From assembly GCA_030015575.1 (NCBI GenBank), contig JASDDO010000026.1, positions 75,292,530-75,356,529 of the forward strand: a DNA stretch of 64,000 nt. The letters run 5' to 3'. The translations under genes and the position numbers were made by a program. Below are positions 20,271 to 30,932 of the stretch, piece by piece. Position 1 is the first letter of the stretch. Each line of letters begins with the position of its first letter. The stretch is from Agapanthus africanus. Taxonomy: Eukaryota; Streptophyta; Magnoliopsida; Asparagales; Amaryllidaceae. Under the pieces are notes generated by a model, which worked only from the letters and a program-made list of their open reading frames with translations, ran no database searches and had not been told where the DNA came from.

Positions 20271-22284
20271 ACCCCAGACCTCAATTCAAAGGCATCAACA
20301 TTTGGTAAAAAAAAAATCAAGAACTTCAAAGAGAGAGAACTCTTAAGGAGTTTCAAGAAAAAAAGAGGTAAAAACCTTTAGAAAAAGAGAAAATTCTCTT
20401 ATGAATAGATCATTGATCTGAGAACAAGATCAATGATAAATAATAATAGTGCTTTGCACTTATGAACCATTGGTTCTCTGAGATCAAGAAAAATAAGAAA
20501 CACTTGTTTTCTTTGATCTAAATTGGATCAAGAAATCAAGCAGTGCTTTGCACTTCTTTAATGAACCATTGGTTCTGGAATCTAAAATATTCTCAAGTTA
20601 ATAGTACCTTGCACTTACAAAACTGCACTGTTGCGCTCTTGGGTTGGCACAAGCCATCAGAGAGCGCCACGTGTTAGCATCTGAACCATTTGCGCTATGC
20701 GCTTTTGAAATAGAGCCTTGCTCTCTGAAACTGGCGCAACTCACCACAGCACGCCACGTGTCAGCAGCGCAAGCGCAGCGCACTGCGCTTGCATGACACG
20801 TGTCCTCACCACAAGCGCTTGCGCTCTTTGATTGGCGCAAAGCGCCTAACAAACGCAATGCATTTCTTTTGCTAAAGGGCCAGGCCCAAATCAAAAAGAC
20901 CTAGTAGGCCAAAATAAATTGCAAAGCAATAAATGGGCAGGGCCCAGATAAAATTGGTGCTCTGCATCTTTTATAAAAGGGTAGAGCCCAAGTAAAATTG
21001 ATGCTCTGCATCATTTATAAATGAGCAGAGCCCAAAACAAATTGATGCTCTGCATCCTTTATGGGCAAAGCCCAAACAAAAATAAAAGTAATGCAACGCA
21101 TTATTTAAACATGGGCAAGGCCCTAGCACAGGTCTAATAGACCAAAAACAAATAAAAGCGTTGAATAGTTTTCAACTGGATTTAGCCCAATCATGGCCGT
21201 AAGTCCTCAAATTAAATGGACTGAGCAAGACTGCTCTATTAAATCAATTTACATCCGGTTCGAGGGTACATCTCCGAACTCCTCTAACACCTGTCGTTGT
21301 AATCCTTCAACGTCGTCAGAGAGGTGACGGGTCCCGACGGCCATACATGTCATGGACCACCACGTCCCTAAACTGGAATATGGACCACCACGTCCCTAAA
21401 CTAGAATATGGACCACCACGTCCCTAAACTGGAACAATAGAGCTCCCAAATGCTCTTTTGTCGGATCTAAACGATCCCGTTTAAGTTGATCTTAGCCTCA
21501 AATATGGCTAACGTATCCTTAAACATTCAAACAGACTTTAGTCCCAAATTGGACTATAAGACCCCCAATCAACTTTGGTTCAAGGGTACATCTCCGAACT
21601 CCTCTGACACCTATCGTTGTAATCCTTCAACGACGTCAGAGAGGTGACGGGTCCCGATGGACATGCATACAATGGACCACCACGTCCCTAAACTGGAATA
21701 TGGACCACCGTGTCCCTAAAATGGAATATGGACCACCATGTCCCTAAACTGGAAATGGATCTAGACAATCCCGTTAAGTTGATCTTAGTCTGGAAATTAG
21801 ACTAACGTATCCTTAACAAACGTTTAAGTTGATCTTAGCCTCAAATATGGCTAACGTATCCTTAAACCAAAACCCCAAACCCAAATCTAAGAAAATACGG
21901 ATTTGGACTAATCCACGTCCTACGGGCGACGAAATAAATAGTCTCCGTATACAATCCACGGGCAACCACAAATAAAACAAACACACACGACACGAAGTGA
22001 AATTTTGGAGAAGGAGAAAGTGGTTACCGCGATGCGGTAGCGTAATTAACTGCAGGGGCTTGCGCCTACAGGGAAGAGCGTCCCCACAATCAAAAACCCC
22101 TCTAGCGAGGGGGAATCTGACGAAGTCTGCTACATCGGCCGCATCCATCTAAACCTCCGACACACGGTGCCATAAATCAACTTGGCATCTTCGGAGAGGT
22201 AGACAGATAAAACCATATAGCATCTGCCCCGAATCTTAGGCAAGACATCCATGTCTTGGCCGCCATTCGGAGGGGAACGGATTC

Positions 22285-22303
22285 TGGCACGCCCGGTGGG
22301 ACC
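22285..22303 (+). other. Family A primer-binding site
   Basis: TGGCACGCCCGGTGGGACC starts 5 nt after the 5' LTR and is absent after the 3' LTR. A tRNA ending GGGCGTGCCA is required; I cannot name it with certainty. Confidence 0.7.
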
Positions 22304-22485
22304 TTTTCCTTTTTCCACTCCACACTTCGTGTGTCGTGTTCGCGAACAAATCGCGGTTTGCTGTGGTTGCCTGTGGATTCAAGGTACTTAGATTTGGTGT
22401 CTTGCTCCATGCAGAAAACAAAAGATCAATGGCTTCAAACTGCACTACCTGCGACTGCAACTCTCGCTCCGTCCCTGCTTGAAGA

Positions 22486-25400
22486 GTGACTTATGGGCCC
22501 CAAGCGGCCTCCCTTTTCAAGATACCAGTGGAGCAGGTAACTCAAGCCACCACTGGACTATTCTTCGGGACCATGCTCCCACCGATGAGCTTCAATGCCC
22601 CAATGACGTTGCAAGAAGCCCCAAAGAAGTCAGTCTTTGATCGACTTACCACTGCCGCGGTCCCTCTCAACGGGTCGCCCAACTCCACTGCCTCAGTTTT
22701 TAACAGGCTAGGTCAGAGCTCCAATGGGCCCATGAAAAAGCCAGCAATACCAGAAGGTGTTATCCCGAAATGGATATCTATCCCTATTCCAGTTTCAGGA
22801 GAGATCACCAAGGTTGCTTCCCCTGCTCGGAAGTCTTTTTTTTGACAGGTTGGCAGTCCCCATTCAACAGACGTCGGTCTTTAAAAGGTTGATACCAGCA
22901 AATTCCGACCAACACAGGGGGCATGAGGAGGTCACCCCTACGGTTAGTTAAACTACATCCGCACGACACGCTCGACGTCGCCACTGGCGCCGAGTAAGGA
23001 AGGCTGGGGGCAATTCCCCCTCTGGGATAACTCCGCCAGCTCCAACGGTGGGGATCGATACTGCTGTTCCAACCGGGAACAGCTTTGAATTGCTGAACAC
23101 GGTGTGCAGAAACTCTCCTACTGCGGTGTTGAAACGAACTCCTTCACCTGTGGAGAATTCTCCACAGAAAAAGCTAGAGCAGCCACCTCAACGGCTGTCC
23201 TCTAAAATCTACAAGGTCTGGTGTCAAGTCCAAGAGTCAGTGATCGATCGAGACTACCTCAGCCGACAGGAAAAGATGAAGGTTCAGCCGGAGAAGGGAT
23301 ACTCTGTCAAGTCGGAAAAAGCAACAGCTGGATGGGTGCCCACTGCAACGGCTCCCTCAACGTCAATCACTCAGAAGAAAAGGAGGCCGCAAAAAGCCCC
23401 TGTGAACATGGCGGATCGTAAAAGCGCTGAGCACAACGCCCCAAGTCTGGAGGCATGGTAGTGCACACTGTTTATATGGCTTCCAGAAATGAGGAAAGCC
23501 GTGCTTCTACGGGCCACCGACCGCTCACCCGATCCTTGACAAAAGCCCAGGAGCAGCAATAGAAGCTTTAGGAAATGATGACTGTGATGGCTGCACTTAC
23601 CGAACCGAAAGAAAGTTCGGAAGTATCATCAGAGCAGCGTCATGAACAAGAAACTGACGCTGACTATCTACGCAGAGTCCTCGAAAAGAAGGACAAAGAG
23701 GCAGCAGAACAAGTTGCCAATATAAAACAAATGGCACTCATCTTCCAAGATATAGTAGGGATGATGTTACACCCGAACCCTCCAGCTGAAGACCCTCCGA
23801 TCATTGTTGGAGACGACAGAAGGGAGACACCTAATCCTCCTCCGGCCCTTTCAGCGGCCAAAGAAGAAACCATTTCCAAGGCCACACTGGATGACTATAT
23901 AGCTCAGCAAATACGAGCTCATCAGGCGAGTGAAGCGACTGGGCAAATTGCTAGAACCGGACGACCCTATCCGGGCTGGTATGATCAAATCAGTTACCCG
24001 CCGGGATATACGATCTCTAAATTCCACAGGGAATCCGCATCAACATGTCGCTCAATTCAGGGCCTTGTGCGGCAATACTGGAGGCGATGACAAATTGTTG
24101 CTTCGCCAATTCATCGGCGGCTTAGCAGAAACAGCCTTTGAATGGTATTCGGAGCTACCTAACGACTCTGTCAAAACATTTGCGGAGATGGAGTTATTGT
24201 TTACACAAAGATTCGCGAGTATTAGTGAACGCACCTCGATAACAGCAATAATAAATGACAGGATAAGGCCCGGCGAAACATGGGTCCAATACGCAACACG
24301 ATGGCGGAACTTATGGTCGAAGTGCGAGCAGTGCATTGAAGAAGCTCCCGCGGTGGGCATGTTCGTGGGCACTCTTTATTCGCAAGCAACCATCTCATAA
24401 TTCATGATGTTCTTCAGGCCGACCACCTTCCAAGCATTAATCGACAAATTAGCCCAAATGGATCAGATGGGCCACGGACCGTCTCCTCCAAAACCAGACT
24501 CTCGAAATGAGAAAGGAAAAGGGAAAGCAACTGTCGTTGCCAATGCTCAACAACAGCCGAGCAACTCAAAGCCGGTCGTTCGCCAAAATAACACGCATCC
24601 ACGCCCGTCCCTTGAGGAGAGACTAGGACGTCCTTACTCATTTCTTCAGAATAAAACGAGAAGACTGTTTGAACTGGCAGTACGCAATAGACTCATCAAT
24701 CTGCCGAATCCAAAACGTCCGTTGCAGCCAGGCGATCTCAATAATCCCGATTACTGCCCTTACCACCAAACGGTAAGTCACCCGATCGAGGATTGTTTCG
24801 TCTTCAAGGGATGGATCGAGGATCAGTACCTACAAGGCAAGTTTGCGCTGTCTGAAAAGTGGAAGGTAAACCCACCACAGCCGCACACTCCAAGGAAGAC
24901 GGACACACCGGGGGCAAATTGTCATGTGATCTCACACTCATTGGCGGATGATAAAGAGGCTCCTTGTTCCGAGGAATCAAGAGCGGACCCTGAACCAGAA
25001 ATTCTGCGGCCATCAGACGAGTTGATCGATGCCTTCCTGAATGAGATTCGTCTGAAAGTTAAAGCCAATCAAGAGCGTGAGATGGCCATACTGGAAGGAG
25101 CCAAACACCGACTGCTAGACCAAAGAGTCGAGGCACTCCCGTCAAATCAAAAGCCATCCGCTGCGGATAAAAACAAATTCAAGACGAGGAAAAGGTTCGC
25201 TAAAGCCTTGTCAGCAGGAATGGTGCTACCACCCTCTGAAGAAAATACTCTCGATGGAGTAGAGATGCATCCTAATTTCTGCTTATATCATCAGAGGATC
25301 ATACATCCTACCGAAGACTGCGACTCCTTTAAGTGTTGGTGGCAAGGATATGTCGCTCAAAAGCAACACTTTAACAGAACGAAGTGTGAAGCTCGTAGAC

Positions 25401-26080
25401 ATCGGAAGAATGCGATAAATGAGTGCGAAAGAGCCGCCAACGACTGTCATATAGCCGACTCCAAGGGATCGCAAATTATCACCTTTGGGAGCGACTCTGA
25501 CGAAGAAGTTGCCCTCAACCCTCTCCTCAAGGAATCCATTTCAAAAATGAAAGAATTGATGAGTTGCGAGAACATTCAGCCGTGCAATCGCCCGCTATTT
25601 AAAAAAAATCTCGGCCCCGCAAACAAAGGATCGAGCAAAAAGGGTAAAGGAAAGGGGAAAATGACCTTCGTCGCCAACACTCAACAACAATCGAGTGGCC
25701 CTAGACCGATTGTTTGTCAAAACAATATGCGTCCACGCATATCCTTCGAGGAAAGGCTAAGACGTCCTTACTCATTTCATCAGGATGAAACAAGAAGGCT
25801 GTTCGAAGTGGCAGGGCTTAACAGGCTTATCACTCTACCGGAGCCGAAACACCAACTACAACTGGATGATATCAACAGTTCTAATTATTGCCCTTACCAC
25901 CAAGTATTGGGCCATCCAATCGAAAACTGTTACGTCTTCAAGAACTGGGTTGAAGACCAATACCAACAGGGCAAGTTCGTCATCTCCGAAAACTGGAAGG
26001 TGAGCCCGCCACAACCGTACGCTCTGAGAAAGATGGATGCGTCGGGGGCATCATGCTCAGTCATAGAGAAATCCCCATAG
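22486..26080 (+). pseudogene. Family A gag polyprotein, copy B (frameshifted)
   Basis: The decayed frame can be followed across about 1.2 thousand codons. The leader (22486-22950) has repeated VFDRL, VFNRL and VFKRL motifs, with a frameshift at an eight-T run (22835-22842). A basic patch RHARRRHWRRVRK lies near 22960-23000. The coiled MA-like part is at 23575-24030, and the Retrotrans_gag core at about 24050-24400. Three CX2HX4HX4C knuckles follow (YCPYHQTVSHPIEDC near 24757; FCLYHQRIIHPTEDC near 25277; YCPYHQVLGHPIENC near 25888), two followed by a repeated FK-W-EDQY module. Defects include a TAA at 22949, TAGs near 23459 and 23563, a frameshift near 24020 where copy A has 13 more bases, and a TAA at 24398 that is CAA in copy A. 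From 24401 to 26080 the frame is open. Confidence 0.8.
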
Positions 26081-26518
26081 ACCGAAAAGTCAGTAAATTA
26101 GAGATTCGCCTCAAATACGGCAATGGCGGACCGAAACGTCCTTTAAGCTAATGGCAGACCGAAACGTCTTTAAACTAATTAAGGACCGAAATGTCCTTAA
26201 ACTAATACCGCAGCATCCTTAGGCTGACGAGATAGATAAAAAAATATATATAATAAACGGTATGTCCATAAGCAAAAGGGGCACGGATGAAAACCCGAAA
26301 GGGCTCCGTGAGTAAAAACAGCAGGGTTACCGGCGAGTGTTCGTGAAAACCCGAAAGGGCGTGACCTCGTAAAAAAAATAATATAAAAAGAATAAAAAAA
26401 AGGTATGTCCATAAGCAAAAGGGGCACGGATGAAAACCCGAAAGGGCTCCGTGAGTAAAAACAGCAGGACTGCCGGCGAGTGTTTGTGAAAACCCGAAAG
26501 GGCGCAACCTCGTTAAAG
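26081..26518 (+). repeat. TCCTTAAAC repeats and GNRA-hairpin modules, copy B
   Basis: The block is equivalent to 1497-2046 in copy A. CCCGAAAGGG occurs at about 26294-26303, 26350-26359, 26437-26446 and 26493-26502. The first and third are enclosed by CACGGA and TCCGTG (26282-26310; 26425-26453). Confidence 0.75.
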
Positions 26519-27080
26519 GACACTTACAGGGTCCTCTCGACCTTGTAAGGAGAAACCACCCGCGTGAGATCCTTGCAACTCACAAGGGAGCAACACACTT
26601 AGGGATCCCCACGATTCCTAAGGAGAAAATACACTTGCGAGATCCACACGACTCGTAAGGAGAACTCTCTTATAGGACCCTCACGGCTCATAAGATTTGA
26701 AAGTCTTAAGTCACAGAGACCTAAACATGTGCTTAAGCAAACTCCACAACCTTCGATATTGCCCTACAAGTGGTCCAGTACTGGCTCTTGTATACACTCT
26801 ACGGGCGCGAATAAACATTTCCCTGACCAAGTCCCATCCATGACTGGGGATATGTCCACATAGTGAACAACCCTTGTAGGTCCTCTCAACTTATAAGGAG
26901 AAAACTCTTTTGTAAGATCCTTACGACTTACAGGGGAACATACACTTAGGAATCCTCACGATCCCTAAGGGGAAAATACACCTACAAGATCCTCACGACT
27001 TGTAGAGAGAAATACCTTTATGAGACCCTTACGGCTCATGAAGTCAAAAGCCTTAGTCGACAGGATCCTAACCCTGCTTG
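26519..27080 (+). repeat. Constant-loop hairpin array, copy B first set
   Basis: It is collinear with 2047-2600. The first hairpin (26523-26549) has AGGGTC where copy A has AAGGTC, which changes an A-T pair to G-T and so keeps pairing as wobble. Other units follow near 26560-26700 and 26880-27035 with ATCCTYACGA-type loops. Confidence 0.75.
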
Positions 27081-27179
27081 CTAAGCCACCTTTGTTCGAC
27101 ATCGACAGAGGCAAATGATGATTCGCTCCTGGCAATATCCCAGTTGTAGCGATGCTGATGCCTAAACCGGTATCAAATT

Positions 27180-28700
27180 CCAAGTCCTTTCATGGCAAAT
27201 GATGATTCGCTCCTGGAAATATTCCAGTTGTAGCGATGCAGGTGCTAAGATTGGCATCAGATTCCAAGTTCCACACTCGCAATAAAAAGCGGCGAGTAAA
27301 AATAAACTAAATAGACAAAATGATTGGACACCGCGAAAAATAGCCGAAATGATTGGGCAATCGCGACCTTCGCGATATAAAAGCTGAAATGATAGAGCAT
27401 CGCGGAAATAAAATAATAATAATAAAAAAAATGAATGAAACTTCTGCCCTACAGGTAAGATCACATTGATCCCTGTATACAATCCAGGGGCACAAACAAA
27501 GAGGGAATCATATCTTCCCAACAGGCTCCACCAAAAAGCGAAGCCAAATCTCGACGGTTCATAGATAACCTAGAGGCAATCTCGACATTTGTCGCAATAT
27601 TGCAGACACAATGTCAACAAAGGAAGCAAAAGAAGATCCCTAGCTTCAGGGTCTCGACGTCAACATCACCAACTTAAAGATCACCAACGGCGTTTCTCAG
27701 CATTCCAATCAAATGCAAACGTGACGTCAACAACCGACCTCAGAGTCACAATGAAATGGAGCCACGGCATAGTCCCTAGTTCCAAATCTTAACGGCAATA
27801 TCTACGGCCTATGAATCAACAAAGGTGTTCCTTCGCAATCCATCAAGATGCGGATACAACGCCAACAAAAGACCACGCGGTCAAAACAAAACGAAGCGAC
27901 GGCAAAATCCCAGCTTCATCTCAACAATCGTCTCGATACAGCAGACGAGATGTTGACAAAGGTGTTCCTTCGCAGTCCATCAAGATGCAGATACAACGCC
28001 AACAAAAGACCTCGCGGTCAAAACAAAACGAAGCGACGGCAAAATCCCAGCTTCATCTCAACAATCGTCTCGATACAGCAGACAGGATGTTAACAACGAC
28101 GTTCTTTCGCAGTCCATCAAGATGCAGATATAACGTCAACAAAAGACCCCATGGTCAAACAAGCGGAGTAACGGCAAAATCCCAGCTCCACCTAGACAAT
28201 CGTCTCGATACAGCAGACGAGATGTGACGACAGCGTTCTTCCCTCAACAGGGTTCGGACATGACAAAGCAAGCAAAGCGAAGGCCAAATTCCTAGCTTCA
28301 AGGTCTTAACGGCAAGTCGTATAAAGCCTGAAAGAAAACTGGAGATTATCTCACACCAGTGCGGAATGGTCACCACTTCGACGTTCGTCTCGACATCATC
28401 AAACAAATGGAGCCACGGCAAAATCCCTAGTTCTAAACCTCGACGGTTCACCAGCAACCTAGAGACAACCACGACGTCCGTCTCGATACAGCAGACGAGA
28501 TGTCACCCCAACGTTCTTCCTCCAGCAGGGTTCAGACGCGACAATCAAACAAACGGAGCCACGGCAAAATCCCTAGTTCCCACCGCGAAATTCGTCTCGA
28601 CACAGCAGACGCGATGCCAGTAAACGAAGCAAAGACCAAATTCCTAGCTTCAGGGTCGTGACGGCAACTCACATAAAACCTGAAAGACTATCGGAGATCA
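27180..28700 (+). repeat. Tandem repeat block, copy B
   Basis: It includes a short duplication of AAATGATGATTCGCTCCTGG near 27110 and 27195, AATAAAAAGC hairpins near 27280, and many TCTCGATACAGCAGACGAGATG units (27900-28620). It corresponds to copy A 2620-4560 with different copy numbers. No gene is supported. Confidence 0.7.
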
Positions 28701-29480
28701 TCCCACACCAGCGCGGGGTGGTTATGACTCATCGGGGCTCGCCAAAATGAGCCCAACCTCAAGTAAAAAGCGGCATGGCAAATTCCTAACGCTTGCTCTT
28801 CCGACGGTCAAACTGCCTAGGAAGATTGCTTGAAGACGTCTTGTCCAGCCCCCGAAGGGATCAGAGACACGGCAGTCGCAGGGCTACTCGAACAACACGA
28901 TTGCCTATCGAGGAATATATCAGCTTATGCGACGGTACGACGGCCAAAACCCTAAGTACCATAGACCCTAATGGACTTCTGTCGTAAAGAGCAGAGGTTA
29001 ACTGTGACGTTAGGATGTTCTTGCGAGAAATGCTCGATTCGTCTCGACTTGTGAAGAAATTGATGTCTTTGCGAGAAATTCTCGATGCGCCTCGACTCGT
29101 GAGATAAAGCCTTAGGCAGTAGGCATAAAAGAAGCCTGTTTCCTAAGCACTAGGACCCTGCAAGTTAGCCCGAAACGGTCTCTTGCATACTATCCACGGG
29201 TCTCACTCTCCAAACTCGAATCTCGACAAGGAGGGAAATAACCGCTTACGGGTTCTCTCGACTCTTGAGAGGGAAAAATTCTCTTATGAGATCCTTACGA
29301 CTTATAAGAGAAAACACACTTAGGAATCCTCACGATTCCTAAGGAGAAAATCCACCAACCGAATCCTCTCGATCCGTAGGGAGAAAAATCTCTGTGAGAC
29401 CCTCACGGCTCAGAGAGTTGAAAAGTCTTAGGCGGCAGATCTGAACCTGCGGTCTAAGCCATCGCTATCCCTTGGAGAAA
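28700..29480 (+). repeat. Second hairpin array, copy B
   Basis: It is collinear with 4560-5340. Stem-loops with ATCCTTACGA and ACCCTCACGG loops recur at about 29280-29420 with their own paired arms. Confidence 0.7.
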
Positions 29481-29730
29481 TCTAGATGCTTACTCTATTA
29501 TCTATCGACCATGTTTATTAAGACAACATACGCACAATAAAAGAAACAAGGAAGTGACAGGAAGAACATCCGATTTACATTTGATCAAGCGTTCGAGACA
29601 CACTCATTCATGCATGTGCAAAAGATTCAGAACAAGGAATAAGACAAACTGAAATGGAAATTTTCTATTCATATCATAAAAAGGGATTCTTACAATCATG
29701 GAGAAATAAATAATAACATTATTAAAATAT

Positions 29731-30237
29731 TTACAAAGGTATAACCTCAAACCCAGGACATGGATTGAGGAACTCAAAAGTGACCCTATCTATGACTTTC
29801 CAAGCCTCGCGGACCATCCTGGTGTGCTTTCTTTCGCGAGCACAAGCGTCAGGGTCCCTCCTGATGTCTTCCACCCTCCGATAAGCAGCGAGTATGGCAG
29901 ACTGTTGAAAGACCTCGTGCAAGAGATCGACAAGATTGTCTCGCCGTCTCTTCGAGATTAAGTTCATTAAGTACACCGAGTGCACCTTATCCTCGGCGAC
30001 ATCCAACGCCCTAAGCGGCACACCGGAACAGAATAGGGGAAGCGCTTCCCAGATGGCTCCCATGATAAGCTTAAGGAGGGAGGAACGTCGGGGAAGCAGT
30101 GGACCGTTATATGCGTCAAAGCGGCTCATGATTTCAGTACACTCCGCGTTTATGAACTCTCGATTTTGAGAACGGCCAAGTCGGCGGATGTCCCCGTAAG
30201 AGATGATCTCGTCAAGAGCATACATATGGGCGTCCAT
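29731..30237 (-). CDS. Antisense ORF (168 aa) of family A, copy B; unknown protein
   Basis: It is the homologue of 5560-6066, with identical length and no indel. About 142 of 168 residues match by eye, and most differences look conservative (for example Ile/Val, Lys/Arg, Ile/Leu). It remains open although gag of the same element has several stops and frameshifts. The ATG (30235-30237) follows a splice acceptor TTCTTTTGCAG by 5 nt, and TATAAATA lies at 30819-30826. Location between the repeat block and 3' LTR on the opposite strand matches accessory antisense ORFs of Tat-lineage elements. I recognise no domain. It could instead be a captured host gene that now serves the element. Confidence 0.75.
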   Translation of the reverse strand: MDAHMYALDEIISYGDIRRLGRSQNREFINAECTEIMSRFDAYNGPLLPRRSSLLKLIMGAIWEALPLFCSGVPLRALDVAEDKVHSVYLMNLISKRRRDNLVDLLHEVFQQSAILAAYRRVEDIRRDPDACARERKHTRMVREAWKVIDRVTFEFLNPCPGFEVIPL

Positions 30238-30818
30238 TGCTCCTGCAAAAGAAGATAAACAGAATTAGCAGACCGACTGATTAAGCGAATTCTTGTTAAA
30301 AAAACGAGCGCAGAGAGTTAAACTCCTCGAGAGCAATGCTCTACGAGTAGGGATGATGCCTATCAAATTCAATAATAAGGGAAATTTAAAGAAATCCCCC
30401 GAGAACTCTGAGATCGTTACTATTAAAAGATGATATAATCCATTAAATACAAAACTCCATTTTTAATTTTCATTATCCATATTCAAACTCTTAAGAGTTC
30501 ATCTTTTTTTAGATCAAAGAGATCTATGTTTTGCCAAAGATGCAAGGTTCTGTTCATGGGTTAAGAAACCCAGAAACAGATTCCTGAGAGCAAGGCTCTA
30601 TTTGGTGAAACCCCAAAAGGGTTTTCTTAAGATCAAAGATCTATGAGAGCAAAGCTCTATTAATTAAAATTGATTTAATTCAAGACTAATTCTTACTTAA
30701 ATAGTTTCTTTTAAAGAAAATCTAACTCAAGGAGTTCTTGAAGGCAAGAGCAAAGCACTGAAGTTTTTGAAAATAAAAATCTTAAAGATGATAATCATCT
30801 GTGTAGGACCAAAGGTCC

Positions 30819-30826
30819 TATTTATA
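30819..30826 (-). promoter_or_regulatory. TATA box of the antisense gene (copy B)
   Basis: The minus strand reads CCTATAAATAGGACC, as in copy A at 6525-6532, 582 bp upstream of the ATG. A donor-like GTAAGAATT lies between it and the ATG. Confidence 0.55.
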
Positions 30827-30918
30827 GGCATCAAGTATCCTTTCAACTTCCAAAAGTTGCCGCAACGGTTGGAATTCTGCCACCGTTGCGCTTGCGTTTA
30901 GGGCCACGTAAGCGCAAC

Positions 30919-30932
30919 GGTGGGGGGGCATT
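30919..30932 (+). other. Polypurine tract, copy B
   Basis: GGTGGGGGGGCATT abuts the LTR start at 30933 and is conserved in copy A. Confidence 0.8.

Larger units (their letters stand above)
19789..22279 (+). repeat. 5' LTR of copy B (2491 bp)
   Basis: It starts TGTTTACCCC and ends GGAGGGGAACG, where the 3' LTR has AACA. U3 carries GC-rich repeats with CACGTG palindromes, a TATA box (20261-20270), then a long R/U5 with 26 bp GGACCACCACGTCCC repeats (21350-21740) and a nested stem-loop containing CGTTG-TAATCCTT-CAACG that occurs twice (about 21290 and 21610). Confidence 0.9.
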
